From: Flavobacteriaceae bacterium
Lineage (GTDB): Bacteria; Bacteroidota; Bacteroidia; Flavobacteriales; Flavobacteriaceae
Direction of reading: 5' to 3'
Length of the DNA stretch: 40,407 bases
Assembly (NCBI GenBank): GCA_028281065.1
Contig: JANQKN010000028.1
Span: forward strand, 1 to 40,407
The translations under genes were made by a program, and so were the position numbers. The notes below the pieces were generated by a model. The model ran no database searches. It saw only the letters and a program-made list of their open reading frames with translations, and was not told the DNA's origin. This document shows, in pieces, positions 15,193 to 21,975 of the stretch. The first letter of the stretch is position 1; the number at the start of each line of letters is the position of its first letter.

Positions 15193-15942
15193 ATGGAAGA
15201 AAAAGGGCTATCAAATCCAGCGGTAGCAGCCGCATTGGCACCCGCCGCAAATACTGCGGTAAAGGGAGCGGGGGATTTTATTTCCAAAAATGCCAAGCCC
15301 ATTTTGTTGGCTGCAGGGGCAACCGCCCTGGTTGTTTTTGGCCCCAAGGCATACCGGAACTATCGGGCCAAGAAATACGCCAATGCCAATATCGGAAACC
15401 CTAACCTTGTGGCGGCAAGTATCATATTTGCGAGTTTCAAAAGGTTTAAGTTTCCTGGGTTCATTGGTCTTTTTGTCCCCGATATCAATATAAGTACGGA
15501 TGAAGATTCCCTGAACCGTATTGCATCCGATCCCAAGACCCATATAAAGGAGGTTGCCCGTGCCTATAAGATCCTTTTCCAAAGGAACCTGGCACAGGAC
15601 GTACAACAAGGATTGTCTACCAAGGAACTCCGCACCTTTTATTCCCTATTGCAAAGCAAACCTATCAACGATGACAAAACCCTTTACCCCATTGGCAGCA
15701 CATTGTTTGTAGCCAAAAAACCACATATAACCGTAAACGAAGCCACTAAACAGGGCAATTCCTGGAAAGGCACAAGTTTCCTTTTCGGCAATTTCAACTT
15801 CAACGAAAAAGTGGGTAAGGTGATTGCCAACGGTATTTGGAACGGGGAAAACTATTACATAGTGGAAAAATGCGGTTTGGGCCCGTTTTTTTGCAATACG
15901 GGTGTTGTGTTGCAGCATCAGGTAACCAACGAAAAAAAGTAA
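15193..15942 (+). CDS. N-terminally membrane-anchored protein (249 aa)
   Basis: An Ala-rich N-terminus precedes one membrane segment (about residues 36-51, ILLAAGATALVVFG) followed by basic residues (RNYRAKK). A second moderately hydrophobic stretch lies near 72-80. The rest is soluble, with a helical middle and a beta-rich end (SFLFGNFNFNEKVGKVIANGIW) that contains two Cys near the C-terminus. Unlike its neighbours the anchor is at the N-terminus. No family recognised; a minor virion protein is plausible. Confidence 0.5.
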   Translation: MEEKGLSNPAVAAALAPAANTAVKGAGDFISKNAKPILLAAGATALVVFGPKAYRNYRAKKYANANIGNPNLVAASIIFASFKRFKFPGFIGLFVPDINISTDEDSLNRIASDPKTHIKEVARAYKILFQRNLAQDVQQGLSTKELRTFYSLLQSKPINDDKTLYPIGSTLFVAKKPHITVNEATKQGNSWKGTSFLFGNFNFNEKVGKVIANGIWNGENYYIVEKCGLGPFFCNTGVVLQHQVTNEKK

Positions 15943-15944
15943 TT

Positions 15945-16376
15945 ATGCCAACAAAAAGAATACAGGTATTGGGGGATGATGGGTTTCCAGTGGATAATGC
16001 CCACATCACAAGCAACGGAAAGGGTGTGATCACCGATTTTGACGGTTTTGCGACCCTAACGGCCACACAGCAGAACCAGCGTTTCACATTTTCCCATGTA
16101 GCTTTCAAGAACAGGACACTGGCCTTTAACAATATTGGCAATACCGTCACGATGCAAACCGATGTCAACACCTTGCCCCCGGTGGTGATCACTGCAAAAA
16201 AGAAGCCTCCAACACCCCCTAGAAAGAAACCTACCGCACCCCCTAAAAAGGATAATACCGGAAAGGTGGTGCTTTATGGGACATTGGCAGGGATCGCCTT
16301 AGCTGTTATGACTTCATCCAGTGAGCCGGAGGAGAAACCAACCCGGAAAGAGGAAGTAAGGACCCTAAAGATGTAG
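15945..16376 (+). CDS. Carboxypeptidase-regulatory-like domain with Pro-rich linker and membrane segment (143 aa)
   Basis: The ATG at 15945 directly follows the preceding gene; an earlier in-frame start would overlap that gene by 100 bases. The first 85 residues match the pattern of the CarboxypepD_reg-like fold (VLGDDGFPVDNAHI, GVITDFDGFATL), a small beta sandwich that in Bacteroidota usually begins TonB-dependent receptors. A Lys/Pro-rich linker (KKKPPTPPRKKPTAPPKK) follows, then one membrane span (VVLYGTLAGIALAVM) and a charged tail. Here the domain is reused in an anchored viral protein, perhaps as a spike or adhesion element; role inferred. Confidence 0.6.
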   Translation: MPTKRIQVLGDDGFPVDNAHITSNGKGVITDFDGFATLTATQQNQRFTFSHVAFKNRTLAFNNIGNTVTMQTDVNTLPPVVITAKKKPPTPPRKKPTAPPKKDNTGKVVLYGTLAGIALAVMTSSSEPEEKPTRKEEVRTLKM

Positions 16377-16379
16377 CCA

Positions 16380-16862
16380 GTGAAACCCACAGACCCTAAA
16401 TACAGCTTCTTTACGGATAAGATCCGTGCCGCCGCCCAAAAGTATGGGATTCCCCCAGCCTTGGGCATTTGGCAGTTATGGTACGAAAGCAACTATAAAA
16501 GCGATGCGGTTTCAAGTGCAGGGGCAATAGGTATAGCTCAGTTCATGCCGGCAACCGCTCAACAATACAGGGTAGACCCTTACGACGTGGACAGTAGTAT
16601 CGATGGGTGGGGCAGGTACATGAGGGATCTGTATAAAATGTTCGGGAGCTGGGAATTGGCCTTGGCGGGATACAATGCAGGACCGGGGAACGTACAAAAA
16701 TACAAAGGTGTCCCACCATTTAGGGAAACCTTGGAATACATAAAAAAGATTTTGCCCAAAATAGGAAAGAAGAAAAACCTATTGGGGTTGTTGATGGGGT
16801 TAACATTGGTGACCATAGCCACGATAAAATTAAGCAACAATGCCAAGAACAGTAAAAAATAA
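16380..16862 (+). CDS. Lytic transglycosylase (SLT domain) with C-terminal membrane anchor (160 aa)
   Basis: Cleaves the glycan strand of peptidoglycan. Signature elements are ES with catalytic Glu36 (LWYESNYKSDAVSSAGAIG), then GIAQFMPATA and the AGYNAGPGNV turn. The start is GTG at 16380, since no ATG is available. The C-terminal 30 residues contain a membrane span (LLGLLMGLTLVTIATIKL) with a lysine-rich tail. In membrane-containing phages, virion transglycosylases open the cell wall during entry. A separate lysis cassette lies downstream, which makes an entry role more likely than lysis. Catalytic assignment is strong; virion location is inference. Confidence 0.85.
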   Translation: MKPTDPKYSFFTDKIRAAAQKYGIPPALGIWQLWYESNYKSDAVSSAGAIGIAQFMPATAQQYRVDPYDVDSSIDGWGRYMRDLYKMFGSWELALAGYNAGPGNVQKYKGVPPFRETLEYIKKILPKIGKKKNLLGLLMGLTLVTIATIKLSNNAKNSKK

Positions 16863-17175
16863 GGAACAAGCAGTAACCAGGGACCGATTGATGGACCATG
16901 GGGATGTTTCCGGGGTTGTTACCATCGATTGGGAAAATTACGAAGTTCATTCCATGGTATTGGTTGGTGATATCACCCTAGAGGAAGAAAATACACCAGG
17001 GGAAGGGATAAGCAAAACCATAACGATGGATGTTTCCGGTGCCCACGGGATAACGCTTCCCATTTCATGGGGGACCCCTGTAGGACTTTATGATGATGCC
17101 ATAAGGAACAAATTCATTGTCCAGCACGTAAAGGAGGGGCAATGTTCCGTGGAGATAAACAAGGGGGAAGGATAA
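16840..17175 (+). CDS. Hypothetical beta-rich protein (111 aa)
   Basis: Overlaps the transglycosylase gene by 23 bases. Strand-like runs (GVVTIDWENYEVHSMVLVG, KTITMDVSGAHGITLPISW) suggest a small beta domain without membrane segment. No family recognised. The position in the structural block suggests a minor virion protein. Confidence 0.5.
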   Translation: MPRTVKNKEQAVTRDRLMDHGDVSGVVTIDWENYEVHSMVLVGDITLEEENTPGEGISKTITMDVSGAHGITLPISWGTPVGLYDDAIRNKFIVQHVKEGQCSVEINKGEG

Positions 17176-17200
17176 GAGAACGAAATTTCAATTCATAACC

Positions 17201-17737
17201 ATGAAGGCAATCAAAATAGATGGTGTTATTAATGTGCATAACGGGATACCGCACAATTTTAAGCGGCCCGACGGTTCCGTTTCCCTGGCCTATCAAAAAA
17301 TGGCCCCCGAAGTACACCTAAAGGACGGATGGAAGGATTTTGTATTGCCTGACTTTGACAAAACCACGCATAAGCTTGGTGAAAAAATAGATATGGGGAC
17401 CCACTTTACACAGGAGGTTGTGGAAATGACCCAGGAAGAAAAGGAAGCGGTCCAGGAGCAAATACAGAATGCGGTCCAGGAGGAAATCAAAACAGAGAGG
17501 AACAACCTTTTACGCAAGGGTGTTTTAGTGGTTTCCGATAGTGGCACTTATTGGTTCGATGAAATGGCATTGATGAAGTTTATTAGCCTGATGACCCTAA
17601 TGCTGAATGCAGGGATGCCAACCATGCGTTGGAAAAACAAGGACGGCGGTTGGGTAGACGAAATCCCCATGGAGGAATGCAAAGCCATTTCCATACAGGC
17701 GGCAATTAAGATACAACAGATTTATTTGGAGCATTAA
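17201..17737 (+). CDS. DUF4376-like / tail-fibre-associated type protein (178 aa)
   Basis: The C-terminal half (GVLVVSDSGTYWFDEMALMKFISLMTLMLNAG, WKNKDGGWVDEIPMEECKAI) has the order strand, helix with repeated Met/Leu, W-x-x-x-D/G turn and terminal helix seen in DUF4376-like phage proteins, which usually lie beside fibre genes. A highly charged helix (about residues 78-105) links it to a strand-rich N-terminal part that starts like a fibre or spike capping element. The resemblance is moderate. If correct, it is the only gene here with a link to tailed phages, though such capping domains are also mobile between phages. Confidence 0.4.
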   Translation: MKAIKIDGVINVHNGIPHNFKRPDGSVSLAYQKMAPEVHLKDGWKDFVLPDFDKTTHKLGEKIDMGTHFTQEVVEMTQEEKEAVQEQIQNAVQEEIKTERNNLLRKGVLVVSDSGTYWFDEMALMKFISLMTLMLNAGMPTMRWKNKDGGWVDEIPMEECKAISIQAAIKIQQIYLEH

Positions 17738-17764
17738 AAACGGATATAGTTCAATTCCCCAAAT

Positions 17765-18214
17765 ATGAGACTTATGAAAGGACATATTTTTTTATTAATG
17801 ACCGCCGCAATTGGCGGTGTTTCCTCTGAAATCATTCAATTGTTTTTGAATGAAAAATGGCAATTCATTGCAATAGTGGCTGTGGTTGGCCTCGATCTTG
17901 TTTTTGGGGTTGCCAAAGCATTGTACAACAGGGAGTACGAAACCAAGAAAGCCTTTAAATCCGTTTGGCTTTTGTGTGGCTACACTGGATTGCTGGCTAC
18001 TGTCCTACTGATAGAAAAGGGGTTTACGTTTGCCAGTTTCCTAAGTGAAGCGGTTTTGTTACCGATCATAGTATTTCAGGTAATAAGCATTATCAAGAAC
18101 ATGAACCTTTTGGGGTTGATTTCGAGTGAGATGTTGACCCGGATGCTATCCAAGATCGATACCTATAAAAACAGGACACCCCCGGATCACGAAACTATAA
18201 ATGACGATATATGA
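17765..18214 (+). CDS. Phage holin (149 aa)
   Basis: Forms inner-membrane lesions that release or activate the endolysin at the end of infection. Four hydrophobic segments (about residues 5-25, 32-52, 66-85 and 88-110) and the central D-L-V-F-G-V-x-K-A motif (LDLVFGVAKAL) fit the toxin-secretion/phage-lysis holin family. Start at 17765 or 17774 (MKGH). The stop overlaps the endolysin start (ATGA), so the two are translated together. The tail is charged and ends in Asp/Ile residues. Confidence 0.75.
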   Translation: MRLMKGHIFLLMTAAIGGVSSEIIQLFLNEKWQFIAIVAVVGLDLVFGVAKALYNREYETKKAFKSVWLLCGYTGLLATVLLIEKGFTFASFLSEAVLLPIIVFQVISIIKNMNLLGLISSEMLTRMLSKIDTYKNRTPPDHETINDDI

Positions 18215-18633
18215 ACGCAGCTTTTAACAAAGCCCTTGGGCTATACGGATTGAAGGAAATAGTTGGCAAATTGGATAACCCCAAGATTATAGGGTTTTTC
18301 AATGAATTGGGATTCGATGGCAAAAAAATGAAGGACGAAACGGCCTGGTGTAGCGCTTTTGTAAACTGGTGCTGTAAAACCGTGGGATTGCCCTATAGCG
18401 GGAAACTGAATGCCCGGAGTTGGTTAAAGGTCGGTACTTCCACTACCAACCCCCAAATTGGGGATATAGTCGTTTTGTGGAGGGAAAGCAGATCCAGCTG
18501 GAAAGGTCATGTAGGCTTCTTTGTCCGGGAAACCTCCCGGCACATCTATATTTTGGGTGGGAACCAGGGCAACGCTGTGAACATAAAAGCCTACAACAAA
18601 AACAGGCTTTTGGAATACAGAAAATTGGATTGA
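18211..18633 (+). CDS. Endolysin, NlpC/P60-CHAP type (TIGR02594-like)
   Basis: A cell-wall peptidase. Cys47 in the WCSAFVNW motif and His100 in KGHVGFF are in the usual positions of the TIGR02594 family, with the conserved GDIVVLW turn and YILGGNQGN strand. Length of 140 residues is typical. There is no signal peptide, so export would depend on the holin encoded immediately upstream. The gene overlaps the holin by four bases and is followed by a spanin-like gene, giving a complete lysis cassette. Confidence 0.85.
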   Translation: MNAAFNKALGLYGLKEIVGKLDNPKIIGFFNELGFDGKKMKDETAWCSAFVNWCCKTVGLPYSGKLNARSWLKVGTSTTNPQIGDIVVLWRESRSSWKGHVGFFVRETSRHIYILGGNQGNAVNIKAYNKNRLLEYRKLD

Positions 18634-18634
18634 T

Positions 18635-19276
18635 ATGTGGGTGGCCTTGCTTAAAATAGTATCCCTTGAAAACCTAAAGACCGTTGGCATCGTATTGGCG
18701 ATACTGGCGGCCGTTTGGTTTTTTAAGGATTATCAATTCCAAAAGAGCGAAAACCACAGGCAATCAGAAAACGCAGAACAGTTGCGCAAATACGACAGCT
18801 TGAAATATGCCACCCAAACCTACAGCAAAGACGAATTGGCCGAGTTCCTGGAATACCAGAGGCAGGACCTTAACGATTTCCTGAAAAAGGAAGACATAAA
18901 AATAAAAAGGATTGAAAGGATCATCACCCAAAGGCTTGAATACAGGGATACCAACACCCGTACCAACGACCTGCAGAAAGTCCTGGAGGCCATAAAAGAA
19001 AACAAACGCATTGAGGTCCCGGTTGTGGACAGTACAAAATGCTTGGTGGTCCGTGGGATCGTCCGGTTTGAAAACGACAGTCTTGTCCTGGACCTTACCG
19101 ACAGGCAGTTTAACAATACCACGGATGTGATAACCCATTGGGAGCGCAACCAATGGAAACTTTTGGGAATCCCAACAAGGTTATTTGGAAGGAAAAAAGT
19201 CACCGTTACCATTAGGGATGATTGCGGTAAATCCAAAACATTCGTAATAGACACCAAATCCAAAAATAGGAGATAA
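18635..19276 (+). CDS. Spanin-like lysis protein, membrane anchor plus coiled coil (213 aa)
   Basis: One N-terminal membrane segment (about residues 15-31, VGIVLAILAAVWFF) precedes a long charged helix (about 35-130) that is likely coiled coil, then a beta-rich end (RKKVTVTIRDDCGKSKTFV). This plan matches inner-membrane spanin-type proteins found after endolysin genes in Bacteroidota phages. It would help disrupt the outer membrane after peptidoglycan cleavage. The start lies one base after the endolysin stop; the stop overlaps the next start (TAATG). No outer-membrane lipoprotein partner is visible, so a unimolecular or unusual spanin is possible. Confidence 0.55.
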   Translation: MWVALLKIVSLENLKTVGIVLAILAAVWFFKDYQFQKSENHRQSENAEQLRKYDSLKYATQTYSKDELAEFLEYQRQDLNDFLKKEDIKIKRIERIITQRLEYRDTNTRTNDLQKVLEAIKENKRIEVPVVDSTKCLVVRGIVRFENDSLVLDLTDRQFNNTTDVITHWERNQWKLLGIPTRLFGRKKVTVTIRDDCGKSKTFVIDTKSKNRR

Positions 19277-19737
19277 TGAAAAAACTATTGATAGCATTGG
19301 CACTGGGGGGTGGTTTCCTTTATTACCAAGGGAAAAGTAAGTTGGCCCAGATAAAGCACATCCTTAAAAATTCGGATGTTTTCCTTCGTGATATCCGGAA
19401 TGTTCGGTTCGATCTTTCCGCGATTCGGTTCGATGTGGACCTGGACCTAAAAAACAACAGCAATTTCCCGCTTTCCATTAATTCCTATGGGGCCGTTACC
19501 CTTAAAAAACTGTTGTACTACAATCTAAACGGTGATTTCTTAGGTGAAAGCATGGTTAACAGGAAAAGAATTGATATTGATGCGGGGGGGCTGTTATCGA
19601 TCGATGGATTGGCCACAGCGATACCCATTAAAAACATCGGGGGGGCATTGAATACAACCCTAACACTTTTGCAATCCCCGGATAGTTTGAAAATCAAAGT
19701 AGAAATCGAAACCCCTGCCGGGACCTTTATTGTTTAG
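19276..19737 (+). CDS. Membrane-anchored LEA14/WHy-like beta-domain protein (153 aa)
   Basis: A short hydrophobic N-terminus (LLIALALGGGFLYY) is followed by a strand-rich domain with the LEA_2/WHy pattern: F-D-V-D-L-D-L-K-N-N-S-N-F-P-L-S-I near residues 50-66, then a G-x-x-x-G strand and a final strand (LKIKVEIETPAGTF). In bacteria such domains occur in desiccation proteins and in membrane-linked accessory proteins. Role in a viral element unknown. It overlaps the spanin-like gene by one base. Confidence 0.5.
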   Translation: MKKLLIALALGGGFLYYQGKSKLAQIKHILKNSDVFLRDIRNVRFDLSAIRFDVDLDLKNNSNFPLSINSYGAVTLKKLLYYNLNGDFLGESMVNRKRIDIDAGGLLSIDGLATAIPIKNIGGALNTTLTLLQSPDSLKIKVEIETPAGTFIV

Positions 19738-19742
19738 TTCTT

Positions 19743-21104
19743 ATGAGTTCAATCGACACCTTTAACCTACTCCACAACGAGGAAACCAGTAAAGAAGAAT
19801 TATTGGAACTATCTGGTAGACTCCAGAGTGATGGTTTCTATGAAGAAGCCAGAAGGGCGGCATACATTGCTTCCCTTATAAAGAAGGGTGAAGTCATCCG
19901 GATAGAATTAAAGGCACAGGGACTTAATGGTCCCGCCCACAATGGATTGGCAAAAGAAGCCCTGGACGGTTGCGGAAGGTTGAAAAAAGGGTTTGTTTTT
20001 ATCAAAGGGGGTAAAATCAAAAGGGTACAGAAAAAGGAACAAAAAACCAAAGAAAAACCCAAGGCCACCCCGACCAAAAATGACAAGCCGAAAAAGTATG
20101 ATTTTATATATGAGGTTTCCCATACGGGGGGATACATCGTGAAATCGTTTATAAAATTCGAAGAAACCCGGAGTGTTAAAAAACGCAAGGGCAACTTTAA
20201 CGTTAAAGGGTTGCGTGAATATAAAGTAACGGAGATTGGTCTAAAGGGCCTAAAGAAAAAATACCCCAATAATTCCTACGGGAATAAGCACGAATTGACT
20301 TCCAAGGATTTAAAAAAAGCCAAGGGACAGGGACTGAAAGGGGCAGTTACCAAAAGGGAAGATCCTACTGTAAAACCCTGCCCGATTCCCAATGATGGGA
20401 TGCTTAGGAGGATGGACCAGCGAATGAAAAAACCCCCTTTGTTCAAAATCGCAGGGGAAACCGGGAAGTTTCTCCAGGCCATAGAAAAGAAACCTATGGG
20501 CAGCGTGGTTGTGGTGCTGAGCACACCCCAGGGGACCGGTAAAACCACAACGGCATATAAGTGGATCAACGACTTAGCAAAGGACAACAGGTGCCTTTTC
20601 CTATCATTGGAGGAACATCCAGATAGCGCCCTTGCGTTGGAAAAGGAAGATGCCTACATAAACCCCAAGGTAAAATCGAATATCATTACCACAGGGGAAG
20701 TGCCTAACCTAGATGTATTGGATCAATGGATAAAGGGTCATGATGTTATTGTTTTGGACAGTTGGCAAAAACTGACAAAAAAGCTCGGCCGCCTTGATCT
20801 GGATTCAGATTTCCGAAAAAAATACAATGGTAAAGTATTCGTGTTCATCATACAGCAAACTACCGATGGAAAGGTAAAAGGGGGGAGTGATATTGTATTT
20901 GATGGTGACGTAATCGTTTTGGGCCACAAAGGTGATAGTTTCAAGGAAAATTATCTTTATTTTGACAAGAACCGGTATACCAAAGTGGATCTGCAGCAAC
21001 TGCATTACAATATTTCCACAGGGAAAGTATACAACCCCATGGAGAAAAAACCGGAAGAAAAGAAGCCACAAAAGAAGTACGATAGTTGGTTGGAAGTCAA
21101 ATAG
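19743..21104 (+). CDS. RecA/RadA-like P-loop ATPase, possible packaging motor (453 aa)
   Basis: The C-terminal half is a P-loop domain: Walker A TPQGTGKTT with Lys267, a sensor-type strand LFLSLEEHPDSA, and Walker B DVIVLDSW with Asp339. The first Gly of the P-loop is replaced by Thr. The order resembles RadA/KaiC-type RecA-like ATPases. The N-terminal 240 residues are very Lys-rich and largely without hydrophobic core, so DNA binding is likely. Residues 85-110 are a lysine-rich low-complexity stretch. Tailless viruses need a packaging ATPase, usually of FtsK/HerA type; this protein is the only ATPase in the late module, so packaging or recombination roles are both possible. Confidence 0.65.
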   Translation: MSSIDTFNLLHNEETSKEELLELSGRLQSDGFYEEARRAAYIASLIKKGEVIRIELKAQGLNGPAHNGLAKEALDGCGRLKKGFVFIKGGKIKRVQKKEQKTKEKPKATPTKNDKPKKYDFIYEVSHTGGYIVKSFIKFEETRSVKKRKGNFNVKGLREYKVTEIGLKGLKKKYPNNSYGNKHELTSKDLKKAKGQGLKGAVTKREDPTVKPCPIPNDGMLRRMDQRMKKPPLFKIAGETGKFLQAIEKKPMGSVVVVLSTPQGTGKTTTAYKWINDLAKDNRCLFLSLEEHPDSALALEKEDAYINPKVKSNIITTGEVPNLDVLDQWIKGHDVIVLDSWQKLTKKLGRLDLDSDFRKKYNGKVFVFIIQQTTDGKVKGGSDIVFDGDVIVLGHKGDSFKENYLYFDKNRYTKVDLQQLHYNISTGKVYNPMEKKPEEKKPQKKYDSWLEVK

Positions 21105-21135
21105 AAAAGCCCTTCATTTCGAAGGGCTTTTTTTT
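21105..21135 (+). terminator. Intrinsic terminator ending the element's late operon
   Basis: AAAAGCCCTTC (21105-21115) pairs with GAAGGGCTTTT after a five-base loop and runs into nine T. It starts immediately after the ATPase gene stop. It is the last element-type signal before the tRNA-Lys gene. Confidence 0.9.
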
Positions 21136-21175
21136 ATTCCTAAAAGGTTTTATTTGTGAAACTACGGGATTTTTC

Positions 21176-21195
21176 TTACCACTGTAGTTACCACT
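21176..21195 (+). repeat. Two direct TTACCACT repeats, 12-bp period
   Basis: TTACCACT occurs at 21176-21183 and again at 21188-21195 with four bases (GTAG) between. The pair lies between the element's terminator and the tRNA-Lys terminator, where arm or core sites of a tyrosine recombinase are expected. Function is inferred from place only. Confidence 0.35.
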
Positions 21196-21227
21196 AAAAT
21201 AAAAACCCCTTGTAAATTAAGGGGTTT
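21196..21227 (-). terminator. Intrinsic terminator of the tRNA-Lys gene
   Basis: Nine paired bases (AAACCCCTT at 21203-21211 with AAGGGGTTT at 21219-21227) around a seven-base loop. On the - strand the stem is followed by TTTTATTTTA. It ends transcription 14 bases past the tRNA 3' end. Confidence 0.75.
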
Positions 21228-21240
21228 AGAGAGGTTTTTG

Positions 21241-21313
21241 TGACCTGGCTGGGGCTCGAACCCAGGACCCTCTCCTTAAAAGGGAGATGCTCTACCAACT
21301 GAGCTACCAGGTC
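21241..21313 (-). tRNA. tRNA-Lys (TTT anticodon)
   Basis: A 73-base cloverleaf. The acceptor arm GACCTGG pairs with CCAGGTC followed by discriminator A. The D arm is GCTC/GAGC, the anticodon arm TCTCC/GGAGA with loop CTTTTAA (anticodon TTT), and the T arm CTGGG/CCCAG with loop TTCGAGC. No CCA is encoded. Its 3' end faces the viral element, the usual orientation for integration into a tRNA gene. Confidence 0.97.
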
Positions 21314-21350
21314 ATTTATAATCGCGAAACGATTTCTGCGTTTGCGGGTG

Positions 21351-21382
21351 CAAATATAAGATCATTCTGTTTATTATTCAAA
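21351..21382 (-). promoter_or_regulatory. Promoter of tRNA-Lys (TTTG / TATATTTG)
   Basis: On the - strand TATATTTG (21358-21351) matches the Bacteroidota -7 box TAnnTTTG, and TTTG (21382-21379) lies 20 bases upstream as the -33 box. The tRNA starts about 38 bases downstream of the -7 box. Confidence 0.75.
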
Positions 21383-21453
21383 GCAAAAAGGATTAATTTT
21401 AATAAATATTTTTTCTTCCTTTTCAACCCGCTATAATTGCGATATTTGCAAGT

Positions 21454-21975
21454 ATGAAATTAGTCCTTATTGGTTATATGGGAAGCGGGAAATCGTCTAT
21501 TGGACAAAAGCTTTCCTCCGTCTTGAATTATAATTTTATCGACTTGGATTCCGAGATAGAAAAGACCGAAGGGACTTCCATTCCAGATATCTTTCAGCAT
21601 AAAGGGGAAATCTATTTCCGTAAAAAAGAAGCAGCCGTTTTGGAGGATGTTGTGTCGGGAGGCGATAATGCAATTATTGCTACAGGAGGGGGAACCCCTT
21701 GCTATGGTCGGGTGATGGACGATCTTTTGGAACAAGAGGATGTCATCACGGTGTACCTAAAGTGTTCTGTAGATACGCTTACAGATCGTCTTTTCAATCA
21801 AAAAGAACACCGTCCCATGATTTCCCATTTGGATACTGTTGAGCTGCTCAACGATTTTATTAGAAAGCATCTGTTCGAGCGCTCTTTCTATTATAATAGA
21901 GCAGAAAACACTATTGTTTGTGATGGTATGGACGAAAAAGAAGTAGTGGAAAAAATACTGCTATCCCTATTCTAA
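21454..21975 (+). CDS. aroK: Shikimate kinase
   Basis: Phosphorylates shikimate with ATP in the aromatic amino acid pathway. The Walker A loop GYMGSGKSS is at residues 7-15, the shikimate-binding Asp/Arg region follows (FIDLDSEIE, YFRKKEAAVLE), and ATGGGTP and the adenine-binding lid (RPMI) are present. Length of 173 residues is normal. Its last nine bases overlap the converging phosphoribosyltransferase gene. It is the first chromosomal protein gene past the tRNA. A weak GATATTTG box lies six bases before the start codon region, so the leader would be very short. Confidence 0.95.
   Translation: MKLVLIGYMGSGKSSIGQKLSSVLNYNFIDLDSEIEKTEGTSIPDIFQHKGEIYFRKKEAAVLEDVVSGGDNAIIATGGGTPCYGRVMDDLLEQEDVITVYLKCSVDTLTDRLFNQKEHRPMISHLDTVELLNDFIRKHLFERSFYYNRAENTIVCDGMDEKEVVEKILLSLF

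Larger units (their letters stand above)
1..21240 (+). mobile_element. Integrated virus-like element, right-hand part
   Basis: About 35 consecutive + strand genes, most with gaps under 30 bases or overlapping stops and starts. They include a D5-type helicase, DNA methyltransferases, an HNH nuclease, a lytic transglycosylase, a holin, an NlpC/P60-type endolysin and a P-loop ATPase. The last gene ends at a strong terminator, and the segment stops at the 3' end of a tRNA-Lys gene, a classic tyrosine-recombinase target. No terminase, portal or tail gene is recognisable. The left end and any integrase lie outside the window. The right boundary at the tRNA is inferred; it could lie anywhere from about 21,136 to 21,250. 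Confidence 0.8.

Noticed and set aside
15837-15944. Upstream in-frame start for the carboxypeptidase-regulatory-like gene
   Set aside because: It lies inside the end of the preceding gene, and the ATG at 15945 fits the domain start.
1-21240. Conjugative element or tailed prophage
   Set aside because: No relaxase, VirB4/TraG or tra genes are seen, and no terminase, portal or tail genes. Holin, endolysin and spanin-like genes favour a virus.
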